NCBI GenBank assembly: GCA_040285825.1
Contig: JAUPSS010000004.1
Span: 930,001-994,000, forward strand
Length of the DNA stretch: 64,000 bases
Source of the DNA: Eukaryota sp. TZLM1-RC
Lineage: Eukaryota; Metamonada: BaSk clade
Direction of reading: 5' to 3'
Shown here: positions 30,694 through 41,349 of the stretch, piece by piece
How the letters are laid out: every line of letters starts with the position of its first letter
How positions within the stretch are numbered: position 1 is the stretch's first letter
The notes under the pieces: model-generated
The model's input: only the letters and a program-made list of their open reading frames with translations
The model's database searches: none
Told to the model about the DNA's origin: nothing
Program-made: the position numbers and the translations under genes

Positions 30694-33421
30694 ATCATTG
30701 AATAAGTCTTTTCATTCTTAATATATCACACCTTTCTTGAAATCCTTCTCATGACTATCCTTCTTCCCCGTCATGCTATATATTCACACTATAGATACAT
30801 TAAAATAAAGATAGGTTAAGTCTCATCACATTTTCAATTGAAATCTCAGGGCCAGTATTAAACATTCCGCTTATATCTCATCTGAAAGCACATTCTGGCG
30901 AAGGAAAAAGCTGTCTTTCAGTGATACAACATGACTGTTCAAATAAAGATGAAGAATTGGTTAGACATTGATTCGTTCTGAAGCAAATCTGTTTTGTATA
31001 ATAAATAGATTATAATTCTGTTTATTTCACAATACTCAGGTTTTTTTTGGTGTTAAATGATATCGTATTTGATCCTGGTGGCGACACTGGTCTTGTATCT
31101 GAATGACTGGACCAAGTACATTTCATATAGTTTTTTTCGTTCATTAGTCAGATATCAGTAACGATTACACGTGGAAGTCCCATTGTAATGAGTGGCTGAG
31201 TGCACTTTATTTGATGATGATTTAAGTGTTAAATTGAATCACATTGGCGAAAACCTCACCTTGTTTGATCATAGGAACATTATCATAAACAAATTATTAT
31301 TGAACAAATCAGTTTAACTGAAATACAGTCTTTTCTAGAACCAAGCAAAAGCAGCTTCGCACAGTAAGAATTGGTTATGAGTGTGTAGGATTTTGGTTTG
31401 GGACTTCAATTCTGACAAATTTGAAAGAGCCATCTTGACTCAACTCAGCTCATGTTTGCTAAACGATAAGCTTGATGGACAGCCCATTTCTGAGTACACC
31501 ATGTGAACGTCGAGTTGAAGCTAATAGAAAAAAAGAGCAACAATTGAAATGCAGCTTAACTGAATGTTCTGTTCACAATAAGCATGAAATTCATGTGTCT
31601 TTTTGATTTCAGACTCATTGACTCCTCATTTGGTATGTAAGAAGTCCCTCAAATAAACTCTCATGAAGAAGTGGGGTTGAAATTCTTTTGATATGCTCTC
31701 ACACTGTATCTATTGGTATGTTTGTTTCAATTAGTTCGTCATAAATGGCCTTTTTATCATCTTGTATTATCTTATGTAGCACAAATACTCCACTAATAAG
31801 GTTAACTGGTTCTACAGCAAATAGCTTTTGACATTGTTTTGACATTTTTGATTTGGTCTGCATCGAATGAATGTACATATCTCTGTTAAACTTTGGTTTC
31901 CTTATTGAATGGGATCTAACCCCACAAGAGCATCCTTTGCATATAGTTTTCATCAATACTTTCTGATGGACCATTGTTATGATTCTTTTGTTTTTCTTAA
32001 AAGAGGGGACATCTGTTTTTTCATTCCACATCAATGCCAGAAGTAAATGACTTGGTTCCACGTCATCAAAATACATTATTGCTTATTCTTTGTTTGACAC
32101 CAATGGTGTCCAGGTTTTGTAATTCAGTTAGAGGTGTTTTGTTCATCTAGGTGTTGGTGTTATCTTTATTGGTGAATTTTTCGGATGTTTTTGGTGCCTC
32201 CGTACTGGTATGTTAGGACATTCAATTATATTTGTCACTTCAATTCGCACTGCAAATTTTCTTTTTTACAACCTTTGTAGTGTGTTAGGGGTTCTACAAT
32301 CGAATGGTTTTTTCTAGAGAATCTTTTAGTTCAATTACATTCAATCTTCTTCTAAACACTATAATATAATCTATTATTGTTTATGGCCTTATTTAGTGTC
32401 TTTCTTTGATAAACACCTGTTTAAAATGAATAAATTTAAAGACAACTTGTTCAATGACACCATATTCCTATAAATAATAAGTACAAATAACAGACTTTTT
32501 GACAGAAAATTTGTTAGTAGCAGAATAAAAATAACCAAGAACAGAAACTACAAGCCACTAAACAACATCTATTACTGAAAAAGGAAGAAACACTGATGAA
32601 ATAAACCAATATATGAATTATTCAAAGCAACCCACTTGTTCTGTCACATTGTGCTTGTTGAGAAGCAGTAATCCTCCATCAGTTGTAACAAACAATTATT
32701 CAACAAATAAAATCACCAGCTATGATGTTACTCATTGAAAAAAGAATAAAGCTAAAACTGTTGCTTGGAATGTTGGATAGAAGATATTTACCATGTTTTG
32801 AAAACAAATTTTCAAAAAACACCCTCTTCTAAGTTTAATGCATTAAAATTTAAAAAAAATTCCAACAATTGTAGACAATCTTAAGTTATGTCCTAACAGT
32901 ACTGATTCCTATTTCTGTTTTAGAATTTTGTCATAATGATATCACCATTGTTTAATTGATTATTATGTTACATTGCATTGGTTGACCTCTTTTTATTGTA
33001 CATATCTGGTATTTTGCATAATCCAAAAAACAAAACGAGAACAGTTAAAAAAAGAACAGTTTTACACATGAAAAGCATAACATGTATTCTTTCAGGGATT
33101 TGTTGCAGTAATTTTAGTAACCCTTAAATTTAATAGTTTACATTAAAGTTAAAGTGTCGGAAATATACAATAAAATAACACAATTTTTGAACCAATTGCT
33201 AATCAAAAATTCTAATTTCAATTTGAGAATTATGAAAGTTTAAATATTAGCTGTCAAATAGAAAAGGTCTTTATTGAAATGACCTAAACCTTACATTCAA
33301 GAACAAAAAGTTTGATGTCAAGAACTTAAAAAAACAAATTTAAAACCAAAACATTGCTTTTTGAATTAAATTTTTGTTGGAATTTTCCAGGCAAATGTTG
33401 CAAAGTCCACAACATTGAATC
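30442..33421. repeat. Duplicated segment, copy 2 (uninterrupted)
   Basis: 2980 bp nearly identical to 3339-6274 plus 8274-8332. It lacks LINE A1 and so records the empty site at 33349-33362. It carries the 125-aa ORF at 31699-32076. Confidence 0.9.
31699..32076 (-). CDS. Hypothetical 125-aa protein, duplicated-segment ORF (copy 2)
   Basis: Same protein as at 4611-4988, with one visible change (LLLALMW for LLLAFMW). ATG start and TAG-class end are preserved in both copies. It has a CKGCSCG cluster, a basic centre and an acidic, hydrophobic C-terminal third. Preservation of the frame between copies is compatible with function but also with a recent duplication. No family is recognised. Confidence 0.45.
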   Translation of the reverse strand: MYFDDVEPSHLLLALMWNEKTDVPSFKKNKRIITMVHQKVLMKTICKGCSCGVRSHSIRKPKFNRDMYIHSMQTKSKMSKQCQKLFAVEPVNLISGVFVLHKIIQDDKKAIYDELIETNIPIDTV

Positions 33422-34130
33422 GTAGCTGAAAAGAAATTATTAATTTCACCAAAAGTAAGTTGATTACATTTAGGGTATACTACTTGAAAAAAATGTGCAT
33501 TTCAAATTGATTGAAAAGTTCTAAAACAAGGTGTTGAATTTTGGTCGGTGGCAAAATGAAATGGTTATTCAGATGAATATTTTTTTAAGAATATTTTCTG
33601 TTGTTGTCAGTCTTGTTTCTCACAGTGGACAATAAAATAAGTATTTTGCTTTAGTTTTATATTTTGTTTATTAATTAAACAAGTCATATCTTTTACTTAA
33701 TTATTCGAGCTTTGGTTTTCCATATTTTCTTTCCCATTAAAAATAATTTTTTGGCTCACCCAGCTATAATTTTATTTGTTTATTTTTGTTATGACAATAA
33801 TAATATTTATTTCTATCAGCTAAACCCAAAACCACAACAATAACCATGAAAGCAAGTATAAAGATTAAGATTATTTATAGTAATTTTGATGAAAATGATG
33901 ATAATGAAAATGAAGCTTTTTACAATTATTAGTTCAAGAAATTGTTGCTCGCTTTTCAATTGTTGATTCATATCGAAATAATGGGCTTCTTTTAAATGCA
34001 ATTAAATGCCTTCTAAATGGTCCAAAATAAATAAACTTGAGCATAAAGTATAACTTGAGTTACCTCTTGCGATGCCTGAATACGACGTCCACACAAATGT
34101 TTATATTCTTTAAAATATACATTCTTAAAC
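33422..34130. other. No gene recognised
   Basis: Very AT-rich; a 61-codon minus ORF at 33816-34001 is low complexity. Nothing assigned. Confidence 0.5.
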
Positions 34131-34134
34131 ATTT

Positions 34135-34905
34135 GCTTTATTGAACTTGCACACTTAATATAATTAATTCATAACTAATGAGACGAAATTCATTGACCCA
34201 AGATTTTCTCTACATGATCTTCATCTGCTTGCTGTCTAGCTAAAGCTTCTCTGATTTGATTGAAAAAACGAGGTAAGCTATTAAAAATGGCAAATTGAAT
34301 CCGAGAGCGCCATAACAAATACCAAATACTTTCATTGTTTTTTCTTGAACCATTGTTTGGAAGTCATTCAAAAAAGTTTCTGCTTCTACTGATAGTTTTC
34401 CGTTTATCGAAAATAAAAAAAAATAAAAAATATGGTGGTCTATCTCTATCAGCATTACCTTCTTCGATATCTTTGTCGTATTTTCTACGTTTTTCTTTAG
34501 CTTTAAATTCAAGAGCACCTACAGGATTAAGTTTTCTTCTGTGTACCAAAATGTCGCTTTCAACATTACATGAGACAAAGTCAACAACAGTTTCAGAGTT
34601 CTCAATCCAATCACAGTATACATCACCTCTATCATCAGAACCAAAATTATTCAGAGACATTTCCTTCAGCAGAGGCTCTTTGATACACGAAATTCGTGCA
34701 GTTTGTGCCATATTAAAAACAGTGTCTCTAACAGCATCATGTAATAAAGAACGATAAGTTACAAATGCTTCATTAGTAGCAAACAGTCCAAATCTTCGTG
34801 TTACAATGGTTACAAACAGTGAAGAATCTGATGACTGGTTTTCACAAACACCCTTTTCCAATAACAATGAAACATAACATAACATAATAACATTCTCAAA
34901 CATAA
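34135..34905 (-). mobile_element. LINE family B, copy B3, with internal deletion
   Basis: Encodes SLLLEKGVCENQSSDSSLFV through ATNEAFVT, then jumps directly to YRSLLHDAVRDTVFNMAQTA. Compared with B4, the ~39 residues holding the Cys/His cluster (CICSNS...LNCSKL) are missing without loss of frame. RGDVYCDW and FKAKEKRRKYDKDIEE are retained. Frame changes occur near 34390 and 34280. It ends in the family B 3' UTR at about 34135. Confidence 0.8.
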
Positions 34906-34992
34906 AATAAATAACTTTTTCTAAAATTTATTCGTTTAGAAAAAGTCAGATACTTGTTATTATATTTTTTGTTTCATCGAATAAGTAAACCA

Positions 34993-35727
34993 ATGGAAAT
35001 AAAAAAAGAAGACCAGGTTAACTTTGAGAAAATCATCGTTAACTGAGTTTCGCTCCATGATAAACACTACAAAGAAGCAGTTTTATGGTGGCAAAGAGCA
35101 GCTGATGCTGGTAATAGTGTTGCTATATTCATTTTAGGTTGTTGTTATAGAGATGGACAAGGTGTTGTCCAAGACCATCACCAAGCTTTTTATTGGTTTA
35201 AAAGAGCCACTGATTCTGGTCATGCTGGTGCTATGAATAGATTAGGTAATTGATATCACCATGGTCATGGTGTAGAAAAGGTTCACCAACAAGCCTTTTA
35301 TTGGTTTAGCAAGGCAGCTGAAGCTGATAATAGTAGAGCTATGTTTAATTTAGGTGTTTGTTATAGAGATGGCAAAGGTATTGATCAAGACCATCAACAG
35401 GCTTTTTATTGGTTCAAAAAAGGTACTGATGCTGGTTATGCTAGTGCAATGAATAATTTAGGTCAATGTTATTTCAATGGTCGTGGTGTTAAACAAAACT
35501 ATTCTCAAGTACTGTTTTATTGTCAAAAAGCTGCTGAGTTGGGTAATAAGTATGGAATGTTCAATTTTGGTTTTTGTTATGAACACGTCAGAGGTGTATC
35601 TAAAGACCTTCGCCAAGTTATTAAATGGTACGAAAAGGCCAAGCAGTCTGCTTTTTCCAAAGCTGCTGAAAGGGTAGAACGTTGTAAAAGAAAACTTGCC
35701 AGACGATCAAGAAGTAGAAGATTATAA
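34993..35727 (+). pseudogene. Sel1-repeat protein gene with two in-frame TGA codons
   Basis: ATG at 34993 (MEIKKEDQVNFEKIIVN), one frame to TAA at 35727, broken only by TGA at 35044 and at 35251-35253. The second replaces the Cys of the Sel1 motif LGNCY. Five Sel1 units follow the opening KEAVLWWQRAADAG, ending in RRSRSRRL. No kinase domain. The 3' flank (AAAGTACTGTGGTCTATTCA, AATAAA) is shared with the Sel1 pseudogenes at 58150 and 62250, so the three descend from one duplicated locus. Confidence 0.8.
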
Positions 35728-35924
35728 AGTACTGTGGTCTATTCAATAAATAATTTTGTTTATTAATGTTACTTTTATTTATTTTCAGTTTTAGTCAAAT
35801 ATTGTTCAAATTGGAATGAGGATTGATTAGCATATGTTAATGTACTCGGAAAAATTCAATTACTCTTTTGTCAAGTTGCAAACATTATATTACTTTATTT
35901 CAAGCCATTTTCTTTTTCATTTGG

Positions 35925-36290
35925 AGTTTTGCGGTAAAAAGCTTCGACAAAAATTGTCAAAAAATTTTGAAAGCTCGGAATTTGATGTTAGACTCTGCTT
36001 AGCCAAGAAAAAGAATCCCGCTTTTGCAAATCTTTTACAAGATATGTGTGATAGTACATCTTCTGCCTTAGTAACAAGAATTGCTCAAGTTTATGGCACT
36101 CTCTTAACTGATTCTGCCTAGACTTTGAATATGAGATTTCGTTCCTTTTTTAGCCTGATAATTTACCTCATAATTTAATTTGTAAATGTTCTGGAAAAAT
36201 TATATTTACTCAATTGTTAAATTGTAAACATTTTATTTCTTTTAGAAGCAAGGTTCACGATGCTGTAAGAGACCAGTTATTCTATGTGCA
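35925..36290 (+). pseudogene. LINE family A fragment (A5)
   Basis: FCGKKLRQKLSKNFESSEFD to LLTDSA matches 56410-56600 of copy A3, with a TAG where A3 has Trp, then frameshifted sequence to the VRD region. Only about 370 bp is present. Confidence 0.8.
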
Positions 36291-36299
36291 AGTTTTGTA

Positions 36300-37270
36300 C
36301 AATTGAATGCTGAAAGGTTAAAAGATTGTAAAATAAGCTTGATAGAAGCTCTGGTAAAAGTTTCAACAAAAAAATTGGACTATTTTTAAACTAATTCAAA
36401 ATGAATAGGCCATATTTTTTGTTGAGAATTGTTAATGTTTGAATGAAAACTTTCAAAAGGAAACAATCATCATAAAGATTGTCTTAAGATGTACATTGAG
36501 AATCAAATTTTCCAAGTTTAAAAGGTCTAAAAAATAAACAAATCCACACACAATTTTGCTATTCAAAATCAATCACTGAGTATTTTGGGATAACATATCC
36601 AACTTCGAAAAAAGTGAATGATATTATACAAGACATCATCCTTTTTTCACCCAAAGAAAGTTGACTTAAAACGAAAATGTACTTAGTACAATGGCTGACT
36701 TCCCTAATTGATCAAAAACTTAAACACAACCTGTTGAAGTTAGGTTTGTCTATTGGCAAAATATGATACATCATTAGTAATTAACTGTTTTGGGAGACAA
36801 ATTCTGTTCCTTTTACTCACAATGGTCATTAAAATCCCCCCTATTGTTGTAGTGATGTTCTCTTTTCAATTTATAAAAGCATTTATCTATTTTTTTATCA
36901 GTGCAGTTTTGATTTCATAACATAATACATAATTTCTCATTTGCAGGTTTTAGTAGAAATTATTATAATTTCTACAAGTCTCTTTGGAATCAGTAATGAA
37001 AATTTTTGATAAAAATTTGGATGATGGCTTTGAAAATGTTAGCAGATCCACTCAATAGAGCAATTGTTTTCAACTTAATTTTCAACACTGTAGTTCTTCA
37101 TTATTTACATTGGACATCGCTTGCTGCATCATTCTCTCGTATAGTTTGTTAGTCATAGTCTCTCATATTACTGGAACAGTATTTCATCCATTGTTTATCA
37201 TTAAAAGATAACAACTATCAATTGAGCATCAGCCTAATGAACCAAAGCAAAACAATCAACATTCAAATCA
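36300..37270. other. No gene recognised
   Basis: AT-rich spacer between the LINE fragment and the SPP-like gene. No supported feature other than the poly-A signal noted for the latter. Confidence 0.5.
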
Positions 37271-37292
37271 TATTTATTGAAAAAACCAAACC

Positions 37293-38303
37293 CTAATCCT
37301 TCTTTTCTTGATCCTTCTTCAACTCAAAACCAATCAAATACTTGAATTGACCAAGACAAAGTGCTACAATCAAACATACAGGAACTACACAAATATAAAT
37401 ATAAAGCAAAACTGGCTGTCCGTGATTATAAATCAACATCACCGAAATGGCCATCACACAAGCACAAGCATAGGCAAAAAGAGAGGAAAAGTAAATAAAT
37501 TGCTTTTTTCCTTGAATAGATTCAAATCTAGACAACAACCGTAAGTACAATGCAGGAACCAGAATATCACCATTTCCTAACAAAGAGAACCTATCAGCCC
37601 CCTCTACCCCACTAAAATACGACAGGGGGTATCGTGGGAAGGTTAGCTTAATGGGAAGGTCAAGGTTAGTAGCAACAGAGATCATTATTGGGGTTTTAAA
37701 AACAAAGAAGATATCATAGAGGAACAAGCCGGTTAGTAGAGTAAAACCAGTTTTGAAAGACCCAACTGTAAGCTGCCGGGAAGCAACAATGCAGAAAAGG
37801 AAGGAGAAGAGATTGTTTAACATCCAGTGCTTAGTGGTGATGTAGAAGTAACCAAGAACAGAAGCCGGAACTAACCCAATCACCAAGGCCCAAGAGAAGG
37901 GGAATTCTTCGTGAATGAAGAGAAACTTAATGACCACCTGTCTAGAGGAGAATAGGCGAGGAAGACGGTGAGAGAGGAGCTTGGAGGTGATACGGACCAT
38001 TTCAGAAGAAAGAGCTATGCATGAGATGATGAGGAAGTAAGCAGTCAGGACCCTGTTTACCCATATTTTAGAGCAAAACTTGATGACCAGGAACAGGGTG
38101 ACGAGAGCCGCACCAGCTACGAATGGAAACTTTGCAGCGTCTTTAACAGTCAAGTGCTCAGTGCTGGTCTCTTCTTTTGTGTTTTTTGATGTAAAACTAC
38201 ATAAAAACGTGGTAAATACGGCTGACAGGATAATGACAGCGAATGAGACATGTTCCTCTGTTATGGTATAGTTGAAGACATTTAGAAGCTGCAAAGGTTC
38301 CAT
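37293..38303 (-). CDS. Signal-peptide-peptidase-like intramembrane aspartyl protease
   Basis: An intact 336-residue frame with ATG at 38303 and TAG at 37293. SPP enzymes cleave signal peptides and tail-anchored proteins inside the ER membrane. Seen here: multiple hydrophobic segments from residue 18 on, catalytic FLYDIFFVF (Asp 197), LLGNGDILVP (Asp 246) and QPVLLY (296-301). The usual forms are YD, GLGD and QPALLY, so the GxGD motif has Asn and the PAL motif reads PVL. The C-terminus KKDQEKKD is basic, like an ER-retention tail but not a strict KKxx. Length suits the family. An AATAAA signal lies at 37278-37273, 15 nt past the stop. It is the best-preserved host gene here besides the kinase. 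Confidence 0.93.
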   Translation of the reverse strand: MEPLQLLNVFNYTITEEHVSFAVIILSAVFTTFLCSFTSKNTKEETSTEHLTVKDAAKFPFVAGAALVTLFLVIKFCSKIWVNRVLTAYFLIISCIALSSEMVRITSKLLSHRLPRLFSSRQVVIKFLFIHEEFPFSWALVIGLVPASVLGYFYITTKHWMLNNLFSFLFCIVASRQLTVGSFKTGFTLLTGLFLYDIFFVFKTPIMISVATNLDLPIKLTFPRYPLSYFSGVEGADRFSLLGNGDILVPALYLRLLSRFESIQGKKQFIYFSSLFAYACACVMAISVMLIYNHGQPVLLYIYICVVPVCLIVALCLGQFKYLIGFELKKDQEKKD

Positions 38304-38309
38304 TGAAAA

Positions 38310-38870
38310 GTGTTGATGCTAACTTTATCTTTTTCAATTTATCTTTTTTTCTATTTTTTCCCTTGATTTCAACTCTGATGATCATTATTTTCACTAGTGA
38401 GAAAGTCAAAAAGCGACAAAGCAATTATAATGATTGTATATACACAGTGGAAAATCATCCATTAAATTAGAAAAAACCTCCAATTTCAGAAATTCCAAAG
38501 ATGTAAAATTCTCATAATGATTGTTAAATTCAAGGCTCGTGTCATAGTTTTGTGGATGCACAAAGGTCAGTAAAATGAACAAGATTTGACACACAAAAAT
38601 CTTGTGTCTACCACTAATGATAGTTTTACGTATTCAATTCAATTTACAAGGAAGAATTTCTATTAGGGGAAATTGTGACAACACCGCTTATTTTCCAAGT
38701 CCCTGCAATCATAAAATGTGATACTTCTGGAGAAAAGTTGTGAGCAATTAAAAACCAAAGACTTCTGAACAAATTCGCTAGTACTTATCCAACAATTAGA
38801 AAGTTTTATTTCAGTGAGCAAGTGTGAAATTCTAAATACCTTTTATCAAGATTAAATGTAAAAAAGTTGA
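38310..38870. other. 5' flank of the SPP-like gene, no gene recognised
   Basis: Short overlapping ORFs only. The promoter of the SPP-like gene must lie here, but no clear element was seen. Confidence 0.4.
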
Positions 38871-38872
38871 TA

Positions 38873-39396
38873 AAAGAATGGCTCACTACCATTCAAAAGG
38901 AGTCACCCTGTAGTTGAAATCAGTATCATGCTTATAATCACAATCAACAGTACGTTGAAATAATAAAATTTGTTTAATTATTCTACTTTATTGACATTAT
39001 CATTGACTTGAACATCAAACGTTAACCACAAAATACTTAAATCCAAAAATTTTCAACAAAGGGAATTTTCATTGATCACATGTGTTTATATAGATTTTAT
39101 GATTGCACAAATGAATTTTGAAAATTAGGTGTGGAAAATTGAACTAAATTTCTCAAAGATGGTTATTATTACTTGGATTATAAACATGTGAAACGATATG
39201 TATTTGTAAACATGCAAAGAAATTGAAAAATTTGGTAAATAGTCATACTTAAAGTGAATAATTCTGAATTGCATTGTTTGAATATCAATCACTATGGTCA
39301 AATGACAGAACTTGTTATACAAGGATTATCACTATCTTTTCCCAATAACATTTCTTCTTTAAATTGTTGAAATTTATCATCACACTCGAAATTGAT
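38873..39396 (+). repeat. Dispersed repeat R2, copy 1 (partner 59159-59735)
   Basis: About 0.5 kb, same orientation, similar over its full length with moderate divergence. Shared blocks include AGAATGGCTCA, TTGTTTGAATATCAATCA and TTTTCCCAATAACATTTCTT. Noncoding. Confidence 0.8.
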
Positions 39397-39689
39397 GATT
39401 TGCGGGGGTTAGACGTGGTATACTTAAACGCAATGTAATTTATTACGAAAGCAAAAGGGTTTCCTTCGAATTAAGGGCTACAGAGCATATGAATATGATA
39501 AGACGATTATTATTAGGTATGTTCATCTCTAATTTTAGGCATGTTTAATAAATTTTTTTCTCTCTTTCACCATGCAAAACGAAGTTCCATCAGGACTTTT
39601 TCCCAGTATAAACAGTGCCTTTTCTTGCCTTTTAATCTTGGGCTTTTAGCCAAGGGTTTGCATTAATGAAAGAGTGCAGCAAAGAATCT

Positions 39690-39990
39690 TCCTGTCAGTT
39701 TGTTTGCGACCGTAGTTACCTTTTTAAGCCTGTCGTTTCGAGTCAGGATAGGCAGCGTAAGGGCTACACTAAGAACACTGGTTGTCTCTTTACTGTTTTG
39801 TGCTTCACAATTGAATGTTCTTTTGCCACTGAAAAAGGGTGACAACATAACCATGCTTTTGTCTCCAATCCAGCGGCACATCCGGTTCACAAACAGGTCA
39901 ATAAAGGGCAAAAGACCTACATTGTTGATCACCTCATAGCAGCAACTCCTCCTCGATTTATTTGTATGGGTTTAAGAGTTCCTTTGCTGG
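39690..39990 (+). pseudogene. MULE/FAR1-type DNA-binding domain fragment
   Basis: A plus frame reads CDRSYLFKPVV, then KNTGCLFTVLCFTIECSF, and QHNHAFVSNPAAHPVHKQV. A Cys, Cys, HNH arrangement is the hallmark of the FAR1/WRKY-GCM1-type zinc domain found at the N-terminus of MULE transposases. Assignment rests on this pattern and on the zinc knuckle 300 bp downstream. Confidence 0.45.
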
Positions 39991-40139
39991 ATCGAATCTG
40001 ATTTCTCAGGATATTTACAATATATCGACGAGTTTAAAGATTAGTAGAGCTGCCACCATTGGAGAGCTACTAATGGAGTTTATGCTACTTCATGAGATGA
40101 TATTTCGCATTTATCCTGAACAGACATCATACAAATGAG

Positions 40140-40340
40140 GTCCAATGATAATCCTGAAGTAGTCCATGCTGTCAGAGGCAGACCAGCAGTAGCACGGAAT
40201 CATAACCCACTTTCAACACAATGAGAACCCTCTGGATTTGAAATTGCACGTCAAGTAAGAACATGTCCACCAGGACAACGACTATGTGGACAAAGTCACG
40301 AGCAGGCCACAATGCACGTACTTGTCCAAAAAGAAGACAA
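40140..40340 (+). pseudogene. MULE C-terminal zinc-knuckle remnant
   Basis: RGRPAVARNHNPLST, then in shifted frames RLCGQ and GHNARTCPKR. A GRP-type linker followed by CxxCGxxGHNxRTCP is typical of MULE or FAR1 C-termini. The core transposase between 39990 and 40140 is missing, apart from a short stretch (ISQDIYNISTSLKISRAATI). Confidence 0.45.
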
Positions 40341-40589
40341 TAATAAAAGCATTTAATTACACACTCTTATGCTCTATTAGGTATGAAAAGTATAGATAAA
40401 TAGGATCTTAGAGATGGAAAAGAAGGAGAAACAAATTTATTGAACATGCCTAATAAACGCCTATAAAAAACAAAATAATCACATGAACTATCAATAATAA
40501 TAAAGCTAGTCAAGACTAACAAAGCCCTTTCTCTTTTTCAAGCGACGAGGCCTCGGAACGACGGAAGGAATAGTCTTCTTTGGATTACT

Positions 40590-40910
40590 ACTAAAGCAAT
40601 GTTAATCCATAGTAATCCTCTTGCTTTTCCTGATGCTGACTCATCCATCTTAATTTCCACAGATGCCCCTGATAAAGCAATTGCTGGCATTATCTGGAAG
40701 AAACTTGAACCTTGACCCCCTGGTACTTGCTTAACCAAACGCAAAGTTGCCCATGTATCTTTTTACTCTCGAATCCTGACTGCCTCTCAACAAAACTGGT
40801 CTACCATGCAAAAAGTGCTCTTTGCCATAGTAATGACCTTAAATCAGCCCAACCCTTCCTCCTTTTTAGTGACTAAGCATTTTACCTTTTTCTGAAGAAA
40901 TTTTGGGATA
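40590..40910 (+). pseudogene. Ty3/gypsy RNase H fragment
   Basis: ILISTDAPDKAIAGIIWKKL, VSFYSRILTASQQNWSTMQK and SSFLVTKHFTFF match 45290-45560 of the main Ty3 element (ILISTDASDIAVGGVIWQEV). One TGA follows LEP. It is cut before the last RNase H aspartate. Confidence 0.8.
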
Positions 40911-41048
40911 GTCATACAGGAACAACTGGTTTTTATTAATGAAGTTAGTTTAAGACTAGGAAAATTACACCGAAGGTATGGCAGATCACCTAAAAGGACC
41001 CCCTTGTGAGTGAAAAAAGACCTCAGTTCAAAGAAAGGCAAATAAGCT

Positions 41049-41324
41049 TTGACAGTTTTCGCTATTTCTGTGACGGGAGTTCTTGCATGCAGCTTACGGC
41101 GCAGATATTTCAACAGAATTGCTTTCACTGAATTTCTGAAGAGTTTACTGAATGGAGATCTCCTAGGAGTGTTTGGTACAGCCAAGTCTATTATCATCAT
41201 GGACGGTTGTGGAATTCACCGCCATAGAGGTATAAAAGAAGGTTTAAAGTTGTCTGGTGTCGACAGCTTAATTTTGAAGGTTGATGTCCGTAGGGGCGAC
41301 GTCGGTGAACGTATGTCCTGCTAA
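41049..41324 (+). pseudogene. Tc1/mariner-IS630-type DDE transposase fragment
   Basis: MTVFAISVTGVLACSLRRRY, then FTEFLKSLL, and SIIIMDGCGIHRHRGIKEGL. A hydrophobic strand ending in MDxxxxH, followed by a helix and SGV, is the pattern around the second catalytic Asp of Tc1/IS630 enzymes (usually MDNAxxH). The third acidic motif (SPDLNPIE) is absent and the frame stops at 41324. It lies in the same orientation just upstream of the Fanzor-like relic. Confidence 0.5.
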
Positions 41325-41349
41325 CTGAGACGTTTTCTTCAGGCGAAAA

